A stretch of DNA of 64,000 nt from Halomonas beimenensis (GCF_002549795.1 NZ_CP021435.1:2790001-2854000), one strand, 5' to 3'. Shown: positions 7,332-18,172, numbered from the stretch's first letter. Notes: generated by a model from the sequence alone, not told the origin. Translations and numbers: made by a program.

Positions 7332-8183
7332 ATGACCGCCGAATCCCTCTCCCGCCGTATCCTGCGGCGCATGCGGAGCCATCCCAGCCAGGACGGCGAC
7401 GGCGTCGATATCCGCCGACTCCACGACTTCGGCGGCGGCCTGGATCCCTTCCTGATGCTCGACGAACTCGAGGCGGCCGCCGACGATGACGACATCGGCG
7501 GCTTCCCGCCCCACCCCCACCGGGGCATCCAGACCCTGACTTATGCCCTGCGTGGCGGCCTGCGCCACGAGGACCACCTGGGTCACCACAGCAGCATCGG
7601 CGCCGGTGACGCCCAGTGGATGCACACCGGGCGGGGCATCATCCACGGCGAGACGCCCTTCACCGACGACCGGGGCCTGCATGCCTTCCAGCTATGGCTG
7701 AACCTGCCGGCCCGGGACAAGTTGAGCTTGGCCACCTACCGGGACGTCCGCGACGCGGAGATGCCGCGCCTGGCGGCGTCCGGGGCGGAGCTCAAGGTCC
7801 TGGGGGGCACCTGGCGGTCGGTCGACGGCGAGGCCATCGCCGGCCCGCTGGATGCGCTGGCGGGCCAGGGAGGCGTGGCCCACGCGCGCCTGGAGGCCGG
7901 CGGCGCCCTGACGCTGGACAATGACGCCACCACCCTGCTGGTGTTCGTCTTCGCCGGCGAGCTGTCGGTGGCCGGCGACGCCGTCTCCCCGGGCGAGCTG
8001 GTCCGGCTGGGCGAAGGTGACCGCCTGGAGCTGGAAAGCCGCGGCGGTGCCGAGGCGCTGCTCCTCGCCGGCGAGCCCCACCGCGAACCGATCGCCCACT
8101 ATGGGCCCTTCGTGATGAATCATCGCCACGAGCTGGATCAGGCCTTGCGTGACTACCGGGACGGCACCCTCACCGACGGATGA
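7332..8183 (+). CDS. Pirin family protein
   Basis: A 283-residue two-cupin protein. The N-terminal cupin contains the pirin metal-binding pattern FPPHPHRGIQTLTY (two histidines near residues 59-61), with the third histidine and glutamate in HTGRGIIHGETPF, so the iron site is intact. The C-terminal pirin domain covers about 170-275. Pirins of this type include enzymes with quercetinase-like activity and redox sensors; the exact role here is unknown. The ATG at 7332 has a CAGGAG box; an upstream in-frame ATG falls in the operator region. Divergence from the LysR gene and nearness to yqjG suggest a shared role in handling aromatic or quinone stress. Confidence 0.88.
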   Translation: MTAESLSRRILRRMRSHPSQDGDGVDIRRLHDFGGGLDPFLMLDELEAAADDDDIGGFPPHPHRGIQTLTYALRGGLRHEDHLGHHSSIGAGDAQWMHTGRGIIHGETPFTDDRGLHAFQLWLNLPARDKLSLATYRDVRDAEMPRLAASGAELKVLGGTWRSVDGEAIAGPLDALAGQGGVAHARLEAGGALTLDNDATTLLVFVFAGELSVAGDAVSPGELVRLGEGDRLELESRGGAEALLLAGEPHREPIAHYGPFVMNHRHELDQALRDYRDGTLTDG

Positions 8184-8243
8184 CCGCTCGAGGGTTGCCA
8201 GCAAGGGCGACGGCATGGCACCGTCGCCATAAACAAACAGTGT

Positions 8244-8286
8244 TCGCCCGCCCGGCTCTCACGGGGCAAACAGAGCCGGGGCGGGC
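8244..8286 (+). terminator. Hairpin downstream of the pirin gene
   Basis: Inverted arms GCCCGCCCGGCTCT and AGAGCCGGGGCGGGC flank a 14-base loop, about 60 bases after the pirin stop. One base is unpaired and there is no T run, so it may be a factor-assisted terminator. Confidence 0.45.
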
Positions 8287-8387
8287 ATGCCTGTATGGGT
8301 GTACAGACTAGGCACCCTAATCATCATGGGTTAAGGTTCTGATGCCTTTTTATAAGTTCTTTTCACCTATTCATCACGGCCGAACAC

Positions 8388-10058
8388 ATGATGCGGATCC
8401 TCCATTCGCTGCCCCGCACGCACAAGTTACTGTTATTGCCGGTTGCCACCATGGTCACCGTGCTGGGCGCGCACAAGATCGTCACCGCCGTCGAGGATGC
8501 CCGGCATGACCGGCAGACTCAGGACACCGTCCTGGTCCCCCTCGAGGCCGACGCCACCCCCGGCGTCCCCGCCCTGAATCCCGCCCCGGTCTCCGAGGCC
8601 ATCCATCTGGCCTCCCGCGCCATGGACGCCACTCGCGAACCGGTGCCCGTCTCCGAGCTCGCGGCCACCGAGATCGTCGACGTCAGCTTCCTGGAAAGTT
8701 CGCCCGAGATCGCCGCCGCCCTCCCCGCCCGAGACGAGGAGGCGAGCGCTCCGAGGCTCGACGAGGGAGCCCGTCATCTGGCGATCGTCATCGGCACGGT
8801 GGCCAGTGGCATGCTGGCCGCCGACGAGCGCCTGGTGGCCGATGCCACCTCCTACGAGGACATCTCCGAGGACGAGCTGGAGCTCTTCGACGAGGGGCCG
8901 ATCGTGCTCGAGGAGGAGATCGCCGCCAGCGAACCCTACGTGCCGGAATGGCAGACCTACACCGTCGAGTCCGGTGACACCTTCGCCATCATGGCCCAGG
9001 AGCACCTGGGCATGGGCTACGGCGAGGTGATGAACCTGCTCGAGAGCCTGCCGGAGCCGCGCCTGCTCACCCACTGGCGGGTCGGCCAGCACTTCGAGTA
9101 CCAGCTCGACGAGCAGGGCGAGCTGCTGGCCCTGCGCCTGATGAAGAACGCCCGGGACGGCTATCTGATCGAGCGCGGCGAGCAAGGCGTCGAGGTGGCC
9201 ACCATCGAACGGGCGGGGGAGGCCACCCAGCGCCTCTATGCCGGCACGGTCAACGGCAGCTTCGCCCGCTCGGCCCAGGCCACCGGCCTGACCAGCGCCG
9301 AGGTCGCCCGGCTCTCGCACGTCCTGGAGAAGAAGCTCGACTTCCGTCGCGACACCCGTCGCGGCGATCGTTTCCGGGTCCTCGTGGAGTCCGACCTCAT
9401 CGACGGCGAGAGCCTCGATCCCCGCGTGCTGGCGGTCCGCTACGAGGGCGCGCGCATGAACCTCACCCTGGTCCGCAACAGCGACGACAACCGCTTCTAC
9501 ACCCCGGACGGCGAAAGCCTGGACCCGGCCTTCGACCGCCGTCCCTTCGACGGCTACTACCGGCTGAGTTCCCACTTCAACCCGCGTCGCCGCCACCCGG
9601 TGACCGGCCGCATCAGTCCCCACAAGGGCACCGACTTCGCCATGCCCACCGGCACCCCGGTCAACGCCCCGGCCGACGGCCGGGTCGAGAAGGTCGGCAA
9701 CCACCCGGCGGCAGGCCGCTACATCGTCATTCGCCACGACAACGGCTACAAGACCCGCTACCTGCACCTCTCGCGGCCCCTGGTCAGCCGCGGCGACCGG
9801 GTGACCCGGGGCGAGCGCATCGCCCTGTCCGGCAACACCGGCCGCAGCACCGGGCCGCACCTGCACTACGAGGTACTGGTCAACAACCGCCAGGTCGACG
9901 CCATGAAGGTCGACCTGCCCGAGAGCCAGAGCCTCAGCGGCGAGGCCCTGGTCGCCTTCCAGCGCGCGGCCGAGCCCATGCTGGCAGCCCTGGAGAGCGG
10001 CGAGACCGGCACCGCCGTGGCCAGCACCGCCGCCGAGGCCAGCGACGACGAAGGCTGA
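8388..10058 (+). CDS. mepM: LysM and M23 domain murein endopeptidase (MepM-like)
   Basis: A 556-residue envelope protein. Residues about 12-28 form an N-terminal membrane anchor after basic residues, followed by a long acidic low-complexity stretch to about 185. Then come an OapA/LysM-type region (YTVESGDTFAIMAQEHLG, near 193-210), a middle domain, and an M23 peptidase domain from about 395. The zinc ligands are visible as HKGTD (near 412) and HLHYEV (near 490). Such enzymes cut D-Ala-mDAP crosslinks in peptidoglycan to allow growth of the sacculus. The neighbours include two L,D-transpeptidases, so this stretch is rich in peptidoglycan-editing genes. The acidic N-terminal stretch is typical of salt-adapted bacteria. 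Confidence 0.88.
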   Translation: MMRILHSLPRTHKLLLLPVATMVTVLGAHKIVTAVEDARHDRQTQDTVLVPLEADATPGVPALNPAPVSEAIHLASRAMDATREPVPVSELAATEIVDVSFLESSPEIAAALPARDEEASAPRLDEGARHLAIVIGTVASGMLAADERLVADATSYEDISEDELELFDEGPIVLEEEIAASEPYVPEWQTYTVESGDTFAIMAQEHLGMGYGEVMNLLESLPEPRLLTHWRVGQHFEYQLDEQGELLALRLMKNARDGYLIERGEQGVEVATIERAGEATQRLYAGTVNGSFARSAQATGLTSAEVARLSHVLEKKLDFRRDTRRGDRFRVLVESDLIDGESLDPRVLAVRYEGARMNLTLVRNSDDNRFYTPDGESLDPAFDRRPFDGYYRLSSHFNPRRRHPVTGRISPHKGTDFAMPTGTPVNAPADGRVEKVGNHPAAGRYIVIRHDNGYKTRYLHLSRPLVSRGDRVTRGERIALSGNTGRSTGPHLHYEVLVNNRQVDAMKVDLPESQSLSGEALVAFQRAAEPMLAALESGETGTAVASTAAEASDDEG

Positions 10059-10080
10059 CGCCTTCACCGCCCCTCCCCGA

Positions 10081-10106
10081 CGACGCCCCGCCCCCGCGGG
10101 GCGTCG
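10081..10106 (+). terminator. mepM terminator hairpin
   Basis: An 11-bp perfect stem, CGACGCCCCGC pairing with GCGGGGCGTCG around a CCCC loop, lies 22 bases after the mepM stop. No T run follows. Confidence 0.6.
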
Positions 10107-10192
10107 GCGTGTCAGGGGCCGACATGCCGGCCTGCACCGCCCCCCACTGCCCGGGGTACACTGGGCCTGTCGTCCCGCCGCGGAGGTCACGC

Positions 10193-12045
<1,853 letters not shown>

Positions 12046-12055
<10 letters not shown>

Positions 12056-13731
12056 GGCGGGCCGGCCAGGGCGGCGATCAGGGCCGGGTCGCGGTCGTAG
12101 ATGTCGGGGCGGAAGCTCGGCAGGCCGCTCCCGTCCCCCATCGCCGTCCAGTAGTGCAGTGCCAGGGGAACCTCCCGTGCCAGGGAGACGTCGCGGGTGG
12201 CTCCCGTGTCGATCAATGCCATCAGATCCCGTGACGTGCCGGTGTCGGCGAACAGCATCCGGCCCAGCTCCATGACCCCCTCCACGCGGATGCAGCCGGA
12301 GCTCAGGGCCCGCTGCGGTCTCAGGAAGAGGCGTTGCGCGGGCGTGTCATGCAGGTAGACGAGGTGATCGTTGGGGAAGCGCAGCACCAGGCGACCCAGC
12401 GGGTTCTGCGGGCCGGCGCGCTGGCGCAGGATCACCCGTCCCGGCCGCCACCAGTCGATGCGCCACGGGTTCAATCGCCGTCCCTCGGGGCTGAGCACCA
12501 CCATGTCGTGATCGATCAGATAGCCGGGGTCGCGACGCACCTCGGGCAGCACGTCCTCGCGCAGGATGGTCGGCGGCACGGTCCAGGTCGGGTTCAGGGT
12601 GAAGTGAGTGATGGCGGAGTGCAGCACCGGGGTGGGACGGCCGGGCTGGCCGACGATGACCCGGGACTCCCAGCGCTCCCCGCCGGGGCGGCGGTAGTGG
12701 ATCCGCTGGCCGGCCACGTCCACCCGTACCCGGGGAGCCGACGACTCGCCGGACAGCCAGCGAGCGCGCTCCAGGTTGGCCCGCAGCGTGGCCAGGCGCC
12801 GACTGGCCGGCACGTTGAGCGCCGCCCGGGTCCGCGGCCCGACGATGCCGTCCTCCTCGAGCATGTGACGCCGCTGGAAGCGGCGCACCGCGGCGACCAG
12901 GGGCGGGTCGTAGCGGTGCGGCGGCGGGGCCTCGAGCGCGATGTCGTCATAGTGCTCCGTGTCGGCGACCATCACCTCCAGCTCGCCGATCATGGCCAGG
13001 CGCCGACGCAGCAGGGCCACGTCGGCATGGACGTCACCCGGGCGCAGCGACGCCCGGCGCTCGGGCAGCGTCGGCCAGCCGCCCAACCGCACGATGTTGC
13101 GGTAGCGCGCCAGGGCCCGGCGCAGGTCGGCGTAGGGCTCCCCCTCGGGGCGGGCCCGGGCCAGGGCGCGATCCACCTCGCCGGCCGCCAGGAGCCGATG
13201 GATCGCCACCAGGTCGAGGCGGGGCGGGGCGACCGGGATCTCCCAGCCGGGATAGACCCGGGTCGGATCGAGTCGTCCGCGTTGCAGATGGCGCAGGGCC
13301 CGCAGCAGGGTCTCGGTGGCCTGCACGTCGAAACGGGTCCGTTCCTGCCGCGAGGCGGTTTCGTCGAGACCGCCCCGTGCCGCTTCTTGCAGCCGTGCGG
13401 GCCGATAGTCCGCCGGCGAGAGCCCCTCGCCCTCCAGCGCCTGAAGCAGCGACACCAGCGCGGCCACCCGTTCCGGGGCCTGCCAGGCCAGCTCGCCGCC
13501 CCGGCGGACATAGAAGGCCGAGACGCTTGGCGGCGCGGCCTGGAGCGCCTCCGCCAGGGGGGGCGACAGCGGACCGGCGCCGAGCTCGTCCATCGGAAAG
13601 GGGCGCAGGGGTGGCTCGCCCCCTGGCGATGGCGCCGGCTCGCCTCCCGACGCGACGAACGGCACCAGAAGTACCAGACAAGCCATACTCCAGAATCCCA
13701 GCCTTCGTGATACCCTTCCCGCGATTTGCAT
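12046..13731 (-). CDS. ldtD: L,D-transpeptidase of the YcbB/LdtD type
   Basis: A 561-residue periplasmic enzyme that makes 3-3 crosslinks in peptidoglycan. A signal peptide is visible at residues 1-30 (basic start, then WSMACLVLLVPFVASG). A YcbB-type scaffold domain follows, then a peptidoglycan-binding domain containing EEDGIVGPRTRAALN, then the YkuD catalytic domain with HDTP and the catalytic cysteine in SSGCIRVEG near residue 479. The ATG at 13731 is chosen because it starts right at the signal peptide. Codons reading further upstream cross the divergent promoter and the next gene. It is divergent from a second, different L,D-transpeptidase-like gene. Confidence 0.88.
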
Positions 13732-13879
13732 GAACCGGCCTCCTGGCCCCTGAATGACGGGACTGGTCTTTCCGACCTCACCTTTCATGATACGCCCCCC
13801 TCGGGCCGCCACCCGCCTGGCCTTCGCCGGCCAGTCGAGCCGGTGAGATTCGCGCAAGCCAACAACACTGGGACTCCGC

Positions 13880-14611
13880 ATGTCATCGCTGCGTTCGCTA
13901 TGCCGAGCGACGGGCCCCCTGCTGGCCGTCGCCTTCTTGACCCTGACCACCCCCGCCCTCTCGGGGGATTTCCTCGCCCAGGCCCATACGCCGGCCGCCA
14001 CGCCCGCCGCCCCCCTCGCCCAGCGCCTGACCCGGCTGGCGCCCCAGGCCGATCCCGAGGTCCTGCGCCTGGCGGCCCGCGCCCTGAGTTGTGCCGATCC
14101 CGACGCCGAGCGCCTGGCGGTGATCGACTTCTCGCAACCGTCCACCGAGAAACGCCTCTGGGTCTTCGACCTGGCCCGCAATCGTCTGCTGTTCCATGAG
14201 CTGGTCTCCCATGGCCAGGGCTCCGGCAACGCCATGGCCCGGGAGTTCTCCAACACGCCGGACAGCCACCAGTCCAGCCTGGGCCTGTTCCGGACCATGA
14301 ACAGCTATCATGGCCGCAACGGCTACTCCCTGCGCCTGGAGGGCCTGGAACCGGGCGTCAACGACCTGGCCTTCGAGCGGGCCATCGTCATGCATGGCGC
14401 CGACTACGTCAGCCAGTCCTTCATCGAGCGCACGGGGCGGCTGGGACGCAGCCATGGCTGCCCGGCGGTACGCTCGGAGGTCGCCGTCCCGCTGATCGAC
14501 AGCCTCAAGGACAGCCAATACCTCTTCACCTACTACCCCGACCCGGAATGGCTGGCCAGCTCCGAGTTCCTGAGCTGCCCCCGCGGCGACCAGCGCCTGG
14601 CCATGCAATAG
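13880..14611 (+). CDS. Murein L,D-transpeptidase catalytic-domain protein (YkuD_2 type)
   Basis: A 243-residue exported protein with a signal peptide (about residues 1-29, GPLLAVAFLTLTTPALSG). The body matches the YkuD_2 family: SHGQGSG near 113, SLGLFRTMNSYHGRNGYS, MHGADYVS and the catalytic Cys in GRSHGCPAVR near 197. These proteins are predicted to act on peptidoglycan or on lipoprotein anchoring, but the reaction is not firmly known. It is transcribed away from ldtD across a 148-base gap that must hold both promoters. The start has an in-frame ATG directly at the signal peptide. Confidence 0.83.
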   Translation: MSSLRSLCRATGPLLAVAFLTLTTPALSGDFLAQAHTPAATPAAPLAQRLTRLAPQADPEVLRLAARALSCADPDAERLAVIDFSQPSTEKRLWVFDLARNRLLFHELVSHGQGSGNAMAREFSNTPDSHQSSLGLFRTMNSYHGRNGYSLRLEGLEPGVNDLAFERAIVMHGADYVSQSFIERTGRLGRSHGCPAVRSEVAVPLIDSLKDSQYLFTYYPDPEWLASSEFLSCPRGDQRLAMQ

Positions 14612-14833
14612 CGGCCCCGATACGTCGCGTCGCGAGCCACTCGCCTCATCCCCTCGATGGGCTCGACGCGACCTCCGTGCCGCTCGCGACGATCGGCCAT
14701 CTCCGGCAGGCACCAAGGCGGGGCAAGGCCCCGCCGAGGCCAACGGCCTTGCACCATTCCTCGCCCCCAGCGCGGACATCCTGCGCCCCTCCTCGAACCA
14801 TAAGCCACTGAAAAAAAATCAAACCACTCAACA
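14612..14833. other. Intergenic region upstream of narK, distal part
   Basis: No gene seen. It includes a terminator-like hairpin GGCGGGGC / GCCCCGCC (14717-14735), a TGCACCAT half-site at 14750-14757 that resembles half of an NtrC site, and an A8 tract (14812-14819), which could bend DNA between an activator and the sigma-54 element that follows. Confidence 0.45.
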
Positions 14834-14850
14834 TGGCAAGCCCCGTGCAT
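14834..14850 (+). promoter_or_regulatory. Sigma-54 (-24/-12) promoter of narK
   Basis: TGGCAAGCCCCGTGCAT has GG at 14835-14836 and GC at 14847-14848, separated by exactly ten bases, as sigma-54 holoenzyme needs. It matches TGGCAC-N5-TTGCA except for two positions. Transcription would start near 14860, giving a leader of about 115 bases that contains the paired hairpins described next. Confidence 0.65.
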
Positions 14851-14892
14851 CTACCTGACCAGTGAGAGCCGGACGTGGACCAGGCCCCTCCG

Positions 14893-14931
14893 GGGTACGA
14901 GTGCGTCGGACCCGACCTTCAACGGCGAAGG
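14893..14931 (+). promoter_or_regulatory. Putative ANTAR (NasT) target leader RNA of narK
   Basis: Two consecutive stem-loops lie in the predicted narK leader. The second is clear: CCTTC-AACGGC-GAAGG (14916-14931), a 5-bp stem with a six-base loop having A at position 1 and G at position 4, the loop rule for ANTAR targets. The first, GGGTACG-AGTGCGT-CGGACCC (14893-14913), is less perfect, with one A-G mismatch and a seven-base loop that nevertheless begins AGTG. The loop AACGGC is identical to that of the first hairpin upstream of the nirB operon. I see no clear terminator between these hairpins and the narK start. Confidence 0.55.
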
Positions 14932-14974
14932 CCCAGGATCGTGTGTTCGAACGTCATTCGACGAGGTATTCCCC

Positions 14975-16324
14975 ATGGAAATCCGCCACAAGGCCAACAG
15001 AATCCGCCTGCTCAACTGGAAGATGCCGCAGATGCGCGCCTTCCACTTCTCCTGGTTCGCCTTCCACATCTGCTTCTTCGGTTGGTTCGGCATCGCCCCC
15101 TTGATGGCGGTGGTGCGCGACGACCTTGGCCTGACCAAGACCCAGATCGGCAACACCATCATCGCCTCGGTGGCCATCACCGTGATCGTGCGCCTGGCCA
15201 TCGGTGTCCTGTGTGACAAGATCGGCCCGCGCAAGGCCTACACCTGGCTGCTGTGCCTCGGCTCGCTGCCGGTGATGAGCATCGGCCTGGCCGACAGCTT
15301 CGAGACCTTCCTGCTGGCGCGCCTGGCCATCGGCGCCATCGGCGCTTCCTTCGTGATCACCCAGTACCACACCTCGGTGATGTTCGCCCCCAACGTGGTG
15401 GGCACCGCCAATGCCACCTCGGCCGGGTGGGGCAACCTGGGCGGCGGCACCACCCAGATCCTGATGCCGCTGGTGTTCTCCGGTATCCTGATGCTCGGCG
15501 TCAGCGAGACGCTGGGCTGGCGCCTGGCCATGGTGGTGCCCGGCGTGGTGCTGTTCCTCGTCGGTATCGCCTACTACGTCTTCACCCAGGACGCCCCGGA
15601 CGGCAACTTCGACGAGCTGCGAGCCCGCGGTGAACTCCCCCAGGCCGATGGCGAGCACGGCATGGGCGCCAGCTTCGCCGCCGCCGCCAGGGACGTGCGC
15701 GTCTGGGCCCTGTTCGTGGTCTATGCCGCCTGCTTCGGGGTGGAGCTGACCATCAACAACATCGCCGCCATCTACTTCTTCGATAACTTCGACCTGACGC
15801 TGGCCACCGCGGGCATGATCGCCGGCCTGTTCGGCCTGATGAACCTCTTCGCCCGCACCCTGGGCGGCATCTTCTCGGACCTCTTCGCCCGGAATTCGGG
15901 CCTCAAGGGCCGCGTGCGCTGGCTGTTCATCGCCATGCTCTGCGAAGGCGTGGCGCTGATGTTCTTCTCGCAGATGCATGTCCTGGCGCTGGCCATCGGC
16001 ATCATGCTGGTGTTCAGCCTCTTCGTGCAGATGGCCGAGGGCGCGACCTTCGGGGTGGTGCCCTTCATCAACAAGAAGGCCCTGGGCGCCGTGGCCGGCA
16101 TCGTCGGTGCCGGCGGCAACGCCGGCGCCGTGGCCGCGGGCTTCCTGTTCCGCTCCGAGGCCCTGACCTACCAGGAAGGCCTGTTCTATCTCGGGGTGGC
16201 AGTGATCATCGCCTCGCTGTGTGCCCTGGTGGTGCGCTTCTCCCCCGAGGTCGAGGCCGAGGAGAGTGCCGCCTATCAGGAAGCGGTCGGTGCCCAGCCC
16301 TCGACGGCCCTGTCGCTGCGCTGA
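14975..16324 (+). CDS. narK: NarK-type nitrate/nitrite transporter (NNP family)
   Basis: A 449-residue major-facilitator protein with about twelve membrane helices. Both nitrate signature motifs are present: GWGNLGGGTTQ near residues 149-159 in helix 5 and GAGGNAGAVAAG near 375-386 in helix 11. It moves nitrate (and perhaps nitrite) across the inner membrane. Position upstream of nasA/nirB, a sigma-54 element and a NasT-type leader point to assimilatory nitrate uptake. The start ATG at 14975 follows GACGAGG about seven bases upstream. The gene is separated from nasA by four unrelated-looking genes, so it is a separate transcription unit of the same regulon. Confidence 0.92.
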   Translation: MEIRHKANRIRLLNWKMPQMRAFHFSWFAFHICFFGWFGIAPLMAVVRDDLGLTKTQIGNTIIASVAITVIVRLAIGVLCDKIGPRKAYTWLLCLGSLPVMSIGLADSFETFLLARLAIGAIGASFVITQYHTSVMFAPNVVGTANATSAGWGNLGGGTTQILMPLVFSGILMLGVSETLGWRLAMVVPGVVLFLVGIAYYVFTQDAPDGNFDELRARGELPQADGEHGMGASFAAAARDVRVWALFVVYAACFGVELTINNIAAIYFFDNFDLTLATAGMIAGLFGLMNLFARTLGGIFSDLFARNSGLKGRVRWLFIAMLCEGVALMFFSQMHVLALAIGIMLVFSLFVQMAEGATFGVVPFINKKALGAVAGIVGAGGNAGAVAAGFLFRSEALTYQEGLFYLGVAVIIASLCALVVRFSPEVEAEESAAYQEAVGAQPSTALSLR

Positions 16325-16440
16325 GCCGCACCATCCGTCGCCCGTCAGCGCCACCGCCGCCTCGCCGCGGCGGTGGCGTTCGCGTTTGCAGGGGCCCGGT
16401 GTTGTGACCATGCTGGAAGCTGGTCGAATCAACGCAACGG

Positions 16441-17142
16441 ATGAGGACGATGACGGCACGCGTATTCCTGATCACCGGCGCGTCCAGCGGCATCGGCGCC
16501 GCCACCGCCCGCGCCGCCTCCCGGGAGGGGTACAAGCTGGTGCTGGCGGCCCGCTCCCGCGAGCGCCTCGACAGCCTGGCCCGGGAACTCGGTCCCGAGA
16601 ACGTGCTGCCGGTCGTCATGGACGTGACCTCCATGACGGACCAGCAGGCCATGGTGGAACAGGCCCTCGAACGCTTCGGCCGGCTCGATGCGGTGTTCGC
16701 CAATGCCGGCCGAGGCGGCTCCCCCGGCGGCTTCAGCGAGGCCGACCACGAGGCCTGGCGAGACATGATCCTCACCAACCTCTATGGGGTAGGCCTCACG
16801 GTCCAGGCCACCCTGCCGGCCTTGCGCCGGAGCCGGGGCCATGTCCTGCTCACCGGCTCCGCCGCGGGACGCGCCACCATCCCCGGCTCCATGTACGGGG
16901 CCACCAAGTGGGCGGTGACCGGACTCGGCTACAATCTCCGCGAGGAGTTGCGCGGCAGCGGCATCCGGGTGACCCTGATCGAGCCCGGCATGGTCGCCAC
17001 GCCCTTCTTCGACGAACCACCCGAGCAAGCGCTGGAGGCTCGCGACGTCGCCGCGGCCGTCCTCTATGCCGTCGGCCAGCCCGCGCATGTGGACGTCAAC
17101 GAGATCCTGGTGCGTCCCACGCCCCCGCTGGCCGAGGAATGA
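16441..17142 (+). CDS. Short-chain dehydrogenase/reductase
   Basis: A 233-residue classical SDR. The NAD(P) site TGASSGIGAATA is at residues 11-22, NAG at about 89-91, and the active site Ser with YGATK near 150-154. An arginine-containing AARSRERL after strand 2 suggests NADP(H) preference. Substrate unknown. Two in-frame starts are possible, ATG at 16441 and ATG at 16450 (MTARVFLITG); neither has ideal spacing from a ribosome binding site. A peroxiredoxin gene follows after 31 bases in the same direction, so the two may be co-transcribed. Confidence 0.85.
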   Translation: MRTMTARVFLITGASSGIGAATARAASREGYKLVLAARSRERLDSLARELGPENVLPVVMDVTSMTDQQAMVEQALERFGRLDAVFANAGRGGSPGGFSEADHEAWRDMILTNLYGVGLTVQATLPALRRSRGHVLLTGSAAGRATIPGSMYGATKWAVTGLGYNLREELRGSGIRVTLIEPGMVATPFFDEPPEQALEARDVAAAVLYAVGQPAHVDVNEILVRPTPPLAEE

Positions 17143-17173
17143 ACACCCCTACCAACCGAAAAGGAGTTTCCCC

Positions 17174-17662
17174 ATGACGATCGCCATCGGTGACCGCCTT
17201 CCCGACGTCTCGATCAAGACCAACGGCCCCAAGGGGCCCGAGGACCTTTCCACCGGCGACTTCTTCGCCGGCCGCCGGGTGGTGCTGTTCGCCGTGCCCG
17301 GCGCCTTCACGCCGGGCTGCTCCAACACCCACATGCCCGGCTTCGTGGTCCGCGCCGACGACATCCTCGCCGCCGGTGCCGACGCCATCGGCTGCCTGGC
17401 GGTCAACGACGCCTTCGTGATGGATGCCTGGCAGAAGGACCAGAACGCCGGACAGTTCACCATGCTGGCCGACGGCAACGCCGAGTTCACTCGCGCCCTG
17501 GGCCTGGACATGGACGCCAGCGCCGGCGGGATGGGCACCCGCAGCAAGCGCTTCGCCCTGATCGCCAACGACGGCGTGGTGGAGTATCTCGGCGTCGACA
17601 CCCAGAAGGGCGTGATCGAGGCGAGCAGCGCCGACACCATCCTCGCCCAGCTCAAGGGCTGA
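17174..17662 (+). CDS. Peroxiredoxin, Prx5-like
   Basis: A 162-residue thiol peroxidase of the AhpC/TSA superfamily that reduces hydrogen and organic peroxides. The peroxidatic motif PGAFTPGCSNTHMPGF is at about residues 42-57, with the active cysteine near residue 49. The C-terminal region carries SSADTILAQL. The pattern fits the atypical or 1-Cys Prx5 group (glutathione/glutaredoxin-linked). The start ATG at 17174 has AAGGAG ten bases upstream. It forms a likely small unit with the preceding SDR gene and the following GFA gene. Confidence 0.9.
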   Translation: MTIAIGDRLPDVSIKTNGPKGPEDLSTGDFFAGRRVVLFAVPGAFTPGCSNTHMPGFVVRADDILAAGADAIGCLAVNDAFVMDAWQKDQNAGQFTMLADGNAEFTRALGLDMDASAGGMGTRSKRFALIANDGVVEYLGVDTQKGVIEASSADTILAQLKG

Positions 17663-17705
17663 AACCGGGCCGCGCCAGGGAATCCCCATTGCCGAGGAGA
17701 CGACC

Positions 17706-18137
17706 ATGCATAACGATGCCATGACCCTGCGCGGCAGCTGCCTGTGCGGCGCCGTGACCCTGTCGGTGGCGGCCGCCCGCCAGAACATCGGCGCCTGCCA
17801 CTGCCGGATGTGCCGTACCTGGGGAGGCGGCCCCCTGCTGGCCCTGGAGTCGGTCTCGCGGGTCGAGATCGAGGGCGAGAACAGCGTCAGCATCTACGCC
17901 TCCTCGGACTGGGCCGAACGGGCCTTCTGCCGGCATTGCGGCACCCACCTCTTCTACCGGCTCAGGACCGGCGAGCACTACGCCGTGCCGGCGGGGCTCG
18001 TCGATGATGGCCAGGCCTGGACCTTCGACACCCAGATCTTCATCGACGACAAGCCCCCCTGGTATGCCTTCGCCAACGCCACCCACGACCTGACCGGTCG
18101 CGAGGTGATGGAGGCCTTCGACAAGGGGAGCGACTGA
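17706..18137 (+). CDS. GFA-family zinc protein
   Basis: A 143-residue protein of the GFA/CENP-V fold. The zinc ligands are present as SCLCG (residues 13-17), CHCRMC (near 34-39) and CRHCG (near 77-81). The family includes glutathione-dependent formaldehyde-activating enzymes but most members have no proven reaction. GAGGAG lies six bases before the ATG at 17706. It lies 43 bases after the peroxiredoxin gene and is followed by a strong hairpin, so it likely ends that transcript. Confidence 0.85.
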   Translation: MHNDAMTLRGSCLCGAVTLSVAAARQNIGACHCRMCRTWGGGPLLALESVSRVEIEGENSVSIYASSDWAERAFCRHCGTHLFYRLRTGEHYAVPAGLVDDGQAWTFDTQIFIDDKPPWYAFANATHDLTGREVMEAFDKGSD

Positions 18138-18150
18138 GCCTGCGGCCCTT

Positions 18151-18172
18151 GGCCGTGCCCATCGGCACGGCC
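18151..18172 (+). terminator. Hairpin after the GFA gene
   Basis: A 9-bp perfect stem GGCCGTGCC / GGCACGGCC with loop CATC lies 13 bases after the stop codon; a run of C, not T, follows. Confidence 0.6.

Noticed and set aside
12334..13710. 458-codon plus-strand frame opposite ldtD
   Set aside because: Low-complexity translation rich in R, G, H, Q; ldtD on the minus strand has signal peptide and catalytic motif.
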